Below, piece after piece: positions 44,622 through 53,046 of a stretch of DNA of 64,000 nt; within the stretch, counting starts at the first letter, position 1, and each line of letters opens with the position of its first letter. The DNA lies in NCBI GenBank assembly GCA_963971305.1, contig CAXARO010001800.1, forward strand, positions 1 to 64,000, read 5' to 3'. Source of the DNA: Arcuatula senhousia. Lineage: Eukaryota; Mollusca; Bivalvia; Mytilida; Mytilidae. The position numbers and the translations under genes were made by a program. The notes under the pieces are model-generated. The model worked only from the letters and a program-made list of their open reading frames with translations, was not told the DNA's origin and did not search any database.

Positions 44622-47520
44622 ATGAGGAAGACAATTTTTGAACCTATAATAGACCCGGATGTTACATGGGACCTGTTTGACAATAGCATAGAATTTTTTG
44701 ATATTTTAGACAATGTTTATGATCCTCTAGCAGAAGAGCAAGTCATCTGGAAATCAACGGACAGTGAGCATAAACTGATTTTAGTTTCAGATAATTATGT
44801 TTCAAAATCTTTTGATAATTTATCTATTGAGCAATGGTCATTAGCTAATATTGTAATTTTAAACAAACAAGTAAATCTGTGAGCTAATGCTCACTAGTGA
44901 TACCCCCGCTCCCCAAACTAAGCCATGCATACAAGTTTAAATACTCGGTAAACAGGAAGTAGTTGACCTAGGAACATAAAATCACTATACACCATATGGG
45001 ATTATAGGATAAAGTTGTATACAAAATATCAGACCTTTATATCATGTAGTTGCTTGGGAAACTGTGACGGAAATTTTGCATTTATGTCTATTATGTGTTA
45101 AAACCTAAGTATTTGGAAAACAGGAAGTAGACTACGTAGGAACATAAAATCGGTATACACCATATGGGACTATAAGATAAAGCTGTATACAAAATATCAG
45201 ACCTCTATCTCATGTAGTTGCTTGGGAAACTGTGACGAAAATTTTGCATTTATGTCTATTATGTGTTAAAACCTAAGTATTCGGTAAACAGGAAGTAGAC
45301 TACGTAGGAACATAAAATCGGTATACACCATATGGGACTATAAGATAAAGCTGTATACAAAATATCAGACCTTTATCTCATGTAGTTGCTTGGGAAACAT
45401 TACTAAATTCCAAGGTCTTGGTGCAATCTGATATTTTAGAATATTTAACACATACAGAAAAAAATTGTCAGCTTTTTGAAGTTTGTGATAAAAAATCTGT
45501 TTTTATTTTTGATAGAGTATATAGAAAATTGCAGAGCAAAAGAAACTTTCACTGGGGGACAGATGTTCCATTGCTTAATACTTTATATTTAAAACATAAG
45601 AATTATTTCAATGACCATGATGACATACTCCAAAGCAAGGCTCCCAAAAGTCACAAAATTAAAAAGGGTTATAAAAACAGGGCTTCTCATTCTATGCATG
45701 GAATTGAAATATGTTGGAAATTTAATAGTAAGGCAGGTTGCAGAATGGCAAGTTGCAAATTTTTACACATTTGTAATGCTCCTGGTTGTGGTCAGTATCA
45801 CCCTTATTATTTGCATGCCACCAACAGTAAATGTACAGAAAATAGAAAAATAAAATCCACAAATGATAACCATAACACATATCCAATTGATTTTAAAGTG
45901 AAACCTATACCTGCATTGAAATGGCATGAATGGGAGAGGGAACTGGAAAACGATTTTGACAAAGTGTTTATTTTAAATGGCATTAGAAATGGGTTTGATA
46001 TTATAACAGATGTTGATAAAATCCCTGAAGGAATTTCAGCAAAAAACCACCCTTCTGTTTCCCTAAATAGCCCTTTGTATCAAAAAGCACATAAGCAGGT
46101 TTTAACTGAAATTGAATGTGGAAATTACATCTTTGCAAACAATCCACCAAAAATCATAAGTCCAATGGCAGCTATTCCTAAGCCTGATGGTGGAATAAGG
46201 CTTATTCATGATTGTTCACGGCCAATTGGTCAGGCTGTTAACAATTTTGTATCAGACTTTGAAAAGCAAAAATTTCAAACAATAGATGACGCTGTTAAAA
46301 TTGTAAAACATAACTCTTTCATGGCAAAGGTTGATTTAAATTTAAGTGAATCAAGTTGCAAAGTCACTGGTTTTAAATGGACTTTTCCTGATGGCACTGA
46401 ACATACATTAATAGATACTAAATTACCTTTTGGTTCTAAATTGGCGCCTAGCATTTTTCATAGGCTTTCTCAAGCAGTACGTAGAATGATGTCAAGAAAA
46501 GGCTTTAATATTGTTGCATATATTGATGACTTTTATATTTGTGAAGAGTCTAAAGCCAAATGTAGAGAGGCTTTGAATACTTTACTTGCTTTGCTTAGGC
46601 GACTTGGCTTTATGATTAATTGGACAAAAGTAGTTGATCCAACTACATGCTTAACTTTTCTTGGAATTGAAATTGACTCTAGGGCAATGGAGATTAGGCT
46701 TCCAAGAGAAAAGCTTATTGCATTACAAACAGAGTTAAATGATTTTTGTGAGCGCAAGCGTGCCTCAAAAAAGCAGTTGCAATCATTGGCTGGCAAACTA
46801 AATTGGGCTTCAGCTGTCATTCGAGGCGGAAGAGTTTTTCTTCGCAGAATAATAGATGGCATGGCATCCCTAAAGCATGATTGGCATAAAGCATTAATTG
46901 CAGGCAACATTAAGCATGACTTAATTTGGTGGCGGGACTTTATGTCTACTTTTAATGGCAAAGCATTTATTTTAGATAATAAACCTGTTACCAATGTATT
47001 TACTGATGCATGTAAGACAGGGGCAGGTGGGCATCATAATCAAGATTGGTTTTATGTAAATTGGACAGAAGATTTCCCTTTTGAACAAGCATTGCAGATT
47101 AATGAAAAAGAAGCATTTGCAGTTGTTCTGGCAGTTATTCGATGGGCAGAACAGTGGCAGAACAAAAATGTATAGGTGTATTCTGACAATTTAGCTACAG
47201 TAAATTGCATCAACAAATGCACTTCTAAAAATGCCACTTTCATGACTTATTTAAGAAAGCTGTTTTGGCTGTCAGCTAAGCATAACTTTCCTTTACTTTG
47301 TTGTCATTTGTATTTTAAAAGCAGTGCATGTTCCGGGGAAGGACACTATTATAGCAGACCATGTATCAAGGCTGCATGAAGCTAATTCCTTTTCAATTTT
47401 TATGAAAGATTGTTTACCCCAACCTTTGTATATAAACCAATTATCACATCACATGTCTTACAAGTCTTTAAAGTTATTGCTGAGTATGCATGCAAAATAC
47501 ACTCTAGAATTGCCTAAATA
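44622..47520 (+). pseudogene. DIRS-like retrotransposon gag-pol, no recombinase
   Basis: An acidic N-terminal frame starts at ATG 44622 and is cut by repeat G (44880-45399). It resumes with a Cys/His-rich segment (CWKFNSKAGCRMASCKFLH, ~45712) as in DIRS/Ngaro Gag. RT follows, with IPKPDGGIRLIHD (~46177), PFGSKLAPSIF (~46430) and catalytic YIDD at 46519-46530. RNase H follows (VFTDACKTGAGG, ~46999). The palm's first motif jumps from AKVDL to a later strand, so about 10-15 residues are deleted. A TAG at 47173 and a shift near 47320 precede HVPGKDTIIADH. No tyrosine recombinase is found, so it is inactive. Confidence 0.8.
44880..45399 (+). repeat. Repeat family G, three 168-bp units
   Basis: Begins GTGAGCTAATGCTCAC, then ACTAGTGATACCCCCGC. 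'acaggaagt' recurs at 44952, 45120 and 45288 (168-bp period). It disrupts the DIRS-like frame between KQVNL and LLNSKVL. Confidence 0.8.
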
Positions 47521-47980
47521 GACTTGATGCTGGCACTTTTGCTTGTTTTCACAGAATGAGAAGCTATTCTGAGCATACAAGAATCTTAATTCAAAATTAA
47601 GGAAATTAAATCTGGTTTTAATGCATTTTGGGTTGTAACTTTGGGGCATACATATTGCTTTGCTATTTTAATTTATGTTGTACTTCCACTTCCATGTGTA
47701 GATTGCTTAAAATTTTTCTTTTTCATATATCTCGCACAAAACCTGTCAGAAGTTGTCTGGGGAGGAGTGCAGATTATTATATTTTTTTTTCAAATGTTTT
47801 GCATATTGGATGGCGAGCAGGGGCAGTCATTCCAGTTTTGTATTTTTTTTGTTTTGTGTTGTTTGCTTTCATGTTTTCTATTCATCTATCTTGGCTGACA
47901 GAAGTTAGAGATTGTCTGGGCAGTATTAGTGGTTACTAAATTAATTTTTGTTTTAGTGGTTTTTGTTATTTTTGTTGCTT
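47521..47980. other. T-rich junction region, unassigned
   Basis: Long T-runs, with 'gacagaagtt.ga.attgtctgg' type short repeats (47747, 47897). It lies between the DIRS-like and the Penelope-like fragments. Confidence 0.35.
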
Positions 47981-47982
47981 CC

Positions 47983-48955
47983 ACATAATCTGATTAAAAA
48001 GAAATTTGAATATTTGGTTAAATGGTGTTTTGACAAATCTAAAAGTGATTATATCTGTTCTAGAGTTTCAAAATCATTTAGTAAATCAGTTTTTAGCAAC
48101 GAGACTCAAAAGGGTTACATTAACTGGACTGATGCAGAAACTATTACTGCTCTAAATTATTTGTTAGATAATATTTACATACATTTTGGTAAACAAATTT
48201 ATCGCCAAATTATTGGTATTCCTATGGGTAGTAATTGTGCGCCACTTATAGCCGAATTTTTCCTATACTGTTATGAATCACAATTTATGGCTAAATTACA
48301 AAAAGACCCGAACAAACAGAACCTAATCGAAACTTTCAATTATACTTTTAGATGTTCAGATGACATTCTTGCACTCAACAATCCTTCATTTTCTCATTTT
48401 ATTACAGATATCTATCCTTCTGAATTAACCCTGAACAAATCTAACGTCACCGGTGATAGATGTCCTTTTTTAGATTTAGATTTAAGTATTATTGACGGAA
48501 AATTACATACCAAAGTATATGATAAACGTGACGACTTTACCTTCCCTATTATAAATTTCCCTTTTCTTGAAGGAGATGTTCCACTAGCGCCGTCATACGG
48601 GGTTTACATTTCACAGTTAGTAAGATATGCTCGGATCTGCAGTTGTGTTTCTGATTTTAATAATAAAAACCGTTTGATTACTGAAAAATTATTAAAACAA
48701 GGTTATCGATACCACAAATTAGTAAAATCTTTTTTCTAAATTCTTCCACAAGTATCGATCTCTTATTGAAAAATTTAATTGTACACGTCACTTTCTTATA
48801 GTGAAAGGAATATCACATCCTGAATTTTATGGTAATGTTTTTTTTTATAAAACTCACAAATTTAAAAGCAATCGAATAGAAATGAAAAATTGGCTTCAAA
48901 ATTTATTACGGAAAGGATATGAAATGAATATCTTGGTTAAATCTTTGAATTGAAT
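47983..48955 (+). pseudogene. Penelope-like (Naiad-type) RT C-terminal fragment
   Basis: The frame aligns with the intact element's C-terminal half: LLDNIYIHFGKQIYRQIIGI (~48162), PMGSNCAP, FRCSDDIL where the intact copy has FRYIDDVL, YDKRDDFTFP (~48510), and PSYGVYISQLVRYAR. Stop at 48739, but one base shift later the frame continues (KFFHKYRSLIEKFN...) to ~48952. The 5' two thirds, including GIY-YIG and early RT motifs, are missing. Loss of the tyrosine in the catalytic box suggests inactivity. Confidence 0.85.
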
Positions 48956-48974
48956 TGTTACATTTCTTTTTCAG

Positions 48975-49365
48975 AAAATGGACGAAACAGTAAACCTATA
49001 TCCATCTGGTATTGACTGTTATAAGTCCATTTTGTTACTGGATTGCAGCATCCCCTGACAGAAAAGTGTACTGCCCAGACAGAAACCCTGCATTTGGACT
49101 GTTAGAAATAAAGTGTCCAGTAGCAGATGACCTATCACAGTTAAAATACCTACACAATATTGATGGTGAACTTTCTTTAAAATAGAATGACAACTACCAC
49201 TACCAAATTCAGACTCAGCTTGCAGTGACTGGATTAGATTGGTGTGATTTTTTTGTATGAACAGAGAATGCATCTCACTTAGAAACAATTTATTTTGATA
49301 GAGTATTTTGGGAAAGTGCAAAAGACAAACTTGATGCATTTTTCTTTGACTTCTACCTACAATAG
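48975..49365 (+). pseudogene. YqaJ/lambda-exonuclease-like nuclease fragment
   Basis: An acceptor-like tttctttttcag precedes a short M-DETVNLYPSG start. After a shift near 49018 the frame reads AASPDRKVYCP, then FGLLEIKCP (the D...ExK core of this PD-(D/E)XK fold), then LAVTGLDWCDFFV and IYFDRVFWE, ending at TAG 49365. In-frame TAG (49183) and TGA (49258) disable it. Such YqaJ-type nucleases accompany transposases in some eukaryotic DNA transposons (from memory, ISL2EU). It is convergent with the THAP/DDE gene 160 bp away. Confidence 0.75.
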
Positions 49366-49522
49366 TTCAATGCATGAACATGTATACTTTAAATATATTA
49401 TTTTTGTTTGAACAGATAATGTGTTACTGAGTTATATTGTATCAATTGTTGAATTAATTGTTTTATGTACATTTATTCCACAGTAAAGGTTGTTAATAAA
49501 TATAAAATAAACACTGTTTGAA

Positions 49523-51698
49523 TCATTTTTTTCTTATCAATGGTCTACGAAACAATGTTAACAAATTTGCAACAGTCCATAATTGGTTAATGGAACCTGC
49601 AATTGTCAAAGGTACAACATTTTGGAGCAATCTGTACTCCTTCACTCTTTTTATGTGTCTCTCCACATGGATCCTAAGGCTAGCAATGTTTTGATTGTCT
49701 TCAACTTGTGATTCAGTAAACTGTCCATCAGCACAAAGAAAGTGTGGGGTTGCAATGTTTACACCAGTGCCTTCAAGAACTTTTGTAAGAATGAAACCTT
49801 TATCTGCCATAATTTTGTCACCAGGCTCTAATAAGTCTATAAGACCACTTAATTTAGTAATTTCAATGTCCGACATAAATCCAGAATAGAGAGAGGAAAT
49901 AAATGTAACTCCACCATGAGGGGCAATGCCAACAAGTCCTTTCCATGTGTTGTGGCTTTTGTAGTTAGAATATAACTTGGATCCCAATGCAAGTGAGGAT
50001 GGTCGTTCTGTAAATATTTCAGTACAGTCAATAATTATACGAGTTCTTGGATACAAAATAGCAAAGTCTTGCGGCATGTTTTCCAATATTTTCTCTTTGG
50101 AAGGCCAAATACAAATACTCCCTAACAAAAAGTACAAATAGTTGGTCCATGATATCAACTTTCTGCTTACTGTTGACTTAGAAATACCAAATCGTACAGA
50201 TAAATCTTCCTCTAAAAAAAACACATTTCAGCCTGCAAAGAAACATAAAACATTCATCTACAGGATCCATAGAGCTTTTTCTACCCCTGTTTGTGATTTC
50301 TTCTGATGGCTGGTAATATGCTGTTTTCATTCTACTTGCAGTGGGTCTTATGGTTTGTAGAAAATCATTAAATACAGTATATGATGGAAAGCCTGTATAA
50401 AATTCAATCATATCATCATCATATGAAAATCTTGTTACACCAAATTTCTCAATTCTTAATTTTCCCTCTAGGTCTTGAATATATTGTTCTTTTGTTGCCA
50501 TTTTTTCCATTAGCTGCCCATTCTCTTGTTCCATTTCCAAGATCCTTACTTTAGATGCAGCATGTTGGTCACTGTAAAAATAAATAAATAAATAAATCAG
50601 TAAAAATGTATCATACATATAACAATACATACATTTTTCAATTCAAATCAGAATAAAATGTGTGAATTTGTCCACAGAAACACTGTATTTTGTCATGTCT
50701 GTTGTTGTAAATGGTATGCTCTATTTTTTATTTGTAGTTTTAAGTTAATGTTCATCATAAAATATATCTGTAATTAAATTTTAATTCACATGATAATATA
50801 TAATCAGCTTACAAATCAGGCAATGGTTGTGAATCTGTATTTTCAATTGGAATCATATCTACATTTTGGTCCTGGTGATCAGAATCTGATTTGTCACTTG
50901 GTGTTGGTGTAGGGGCAAGCCTTTTTCTTGGTGATTTTCTTGTTGGAGTTTGTATTTTCCAATGAAAAACAGAAGGAACTGCATCTCCATGGAGACACTT
51001 TCTGTTAAGAGTCCATCTAAAGTCATCATTGGTAAAATGTCTAGAGCAGACAACTGTATTTTTACCAATCTAAAATAATAATAAAAAAAACTTGTTTGTA
51101 CAAGAATTCAAAAACAGTGAACAAGCAATAAATTATTATGCTAATTGATTTATGTATGGATTTAGTATCATGGCTTATCTTAGTTGTGTGGGATCATGGA
51201 TGATTTGAGTAAACAATTACACAGTGCTTTCAATATGCCTTGATAGAAATAGCTGATAAGAAATTACACACAACATTATGATACTTAAAAGAATATATCA
51301 AAGAAAAAAGAAAATATAGCAACATCATAATTCATGATATACTTATTATTAAATTCTATTTATGCAACAAAATTATCAAAACTTTTTTCATCAAAAGTAC
51401 TGAGAAAACATTGTAGAAATAAATGTAAACAAAGAATTTTCTTTTTGTTTACATTGAACAATGGCCCTTCATCTCTTCTAATTGCTATAATCCACTGTTT
51501 TCTTATATTGGCTCTTTTCTCAGTTGGTATGTGATGAAAACTTAAATCTGGATTTGTCCTTGCATTTCCATTACACATTGGAACACAACAATATTCATCT
51601 CTCTTTTTTACTGATGTTAATGCTCTGCCATATTGGAGAAAATGCATGCCTAGTTTAGCCTCGTTTTGGATTGCATGACCTGGGGTCAACACATACAT
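49523..51698 (-). CDS. THAP + DDE transposase gene (ISL2EU/Harbinger-like), three exons
   Basis: Exon 1 (51698-51453) carries a THAP start, CCVPMC and LSFHHIP. A GT donor leads to exon 2 (51069-50813), which completes the THAP (VVCSRHF) and adds a basic Ser/Pro/Asp linker. Exon 3 (50571-49523) begins with a coiled coil (EMEQENGQLMEKM). A DDE_Tnp_4 domain follows with RIIIDCTEIF, MADKGF and HVERHIKRVK for D-D-E. Splice sites join in phase. The only break is one extra base in an 8-T run near 50216. The predicted length is about 510 residues. THAP plus this DDE family is a known combination. It may be near-functional if the T-run is a sequencing error. Confidence 0.8.
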
Positions 51699-51734
51699 GA
51701 ATGAATTTTGAGATAGGTCTATTGTTTGAAGTGT

Positions 51735-52020
51735 GGTGTCGGATTTAAAATCGATACGTTTGATTTTTTTACATCAGTTGATTGATGATTCTCAGCTGGC
51801 TGTCAGTAACAGCGAGTGTTCTATAGAGAGTTCCTTTACCGTCCTTTTGTTTGTTCTTGTTTTTTGTCTTAGGTTCTCTCTAGTAGAATTGGACTTTGAT
51901 CGATTTGATTTTATTGTGTGTTTAGTTTTTGTGCTTTGTCTAGGAATATTGATAGGGGGAAGGTTGGGCCCAAAAAACTAGTTTAACCCCGCCACATATT
52001 ACATGTGCCTGTCCTAAGCC
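51735..52020 (+). repeat. Unclassified dispersed repeat
   Basis: Contains 'agcgagtgttctatagagagt', 'ctaggaatattgatagg' and 'tttaaccccgccaca..ttacatgtgcctgtcc'. I recall similar sequence as widespread in mussel DNA, but there is no second copy in this window. Confidence 0.4.
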
Positions 52021-52026
52021 AGGAAA

Positions 52027-52509
52027 GTCCCGTGCGGGGCCCGGGAGGCGAATAGGTCCGCAGCAGCGCTAAGCTTGTCGGTAAAAGTCCACTAAAGAGC
52101 ACTCAGAAACCTGACATCGAGGTCAGGCCGCTTTGCCCACAAAGCGACTGGGATGTGTGCCCCAGGTGGTTGAATGGGGCAGCCCTGACATCGAGATGCG
52201 GGGTCGTCAGGCGATAATGCGGAAAACCTGACCGCAAACCATAGTGGTGCACCGTGTTGGGAAAAATGTCACGTTCCTCGCACGTTGAAGAACCCTGCTG
52301 CAGGTCTCGGTAAGAGTAGGACCCGTAGGATCCCCATGCAGGAGGCAAAATTTCCCGCCCCTACCCATCACTCCTTTTTCCAGTGGCAGTCAAATCTTTT
52401 CTACCCGATTGGCCTTTAAGTCCCCATTTCCTCCACATCATCATCATTTCATGTTCATTGTATCACCACTTTCATGTTCATCTCCCGGATATAGCCGAAA
52501 TCGCGCTAG
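52027..52509 (+). mobile_element. SINE-B, tail lost
   Basis: Head GTCCCGTGCGGGGCCCGGG at 52027, central 'cctcgcacgttgaagaaccc', end 'atagccgaaatcgcgct'. The AACT tail is missing. Confidence 0.85.
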
Positions 52510-53046
52510 GAATCTTTGACAAAGCTTTCGTTTGTACTTGTCTTTTTGATGTTTTCTGTTCCTTGTTTAAGAAGGGGGTCTATCTATGACTATTTCAGGG
52601 CTGGGTTTGAATTATATGCATCTTATTTAGACCATGGGCCAATTGCAGAACCGCGAGCAGTGCCAAATGGCCTCGTTGAAGGCTGCTGGCGGTTGTCCAT
52701 TGTGTTTTTTTCTAAATTGCCGTTTAATTGTGGGCTGTGTCGTGTACACTTATTCCACATCTCTTTATTTTCAATTAATGGTGCCCAAGCTCTGAGCGAT
52801 TACAATTAAAGAAAATAATAAACATATATGAATTGAATGATTCGATAATAAAATATAAAGCACAAAGCACAATACAAAACTTACTTTTACAATATATTTA
52901 ACAAGTACATGTATCATTATCTAGAGCATCAATGGAATGAAAATATATATATATTAAAGCTCATAGACTAACCCCCCCTTCCCCTAATTCTCTGCTGGTG
53001 GACAAATTGTCCCCGAGGATATCACCAGCCCAGTAGCTTCAATGCA
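52510..53046 (+). other. 5' flank and leader of the Naiad element
   Basis: AT-rich, with an (AT)n microsatellite at ~52940-52960. Just before the ORF is 'ctctgctggtggacaaattgtccccgagg' and 'caccagcccagtag'. The ctgctggtgga...ccccgagg module also lies downstream of the hammerhead at 10884-10905. No hammerhead core is found in this leader. Confidence 0.55.

Noticed and set aside
45418..45420. Start codon of the DIRS-like ORF at 45418
   Set aside because: The codon is TTG and the frame is open upstream. The interrupted frame begins at ATG 44622 on the far side of repeat G.
46533..46994. 153-codon minus-strand frame
   Set aside because: Antisense shadow of the DIRS-like RT and RNase H region.
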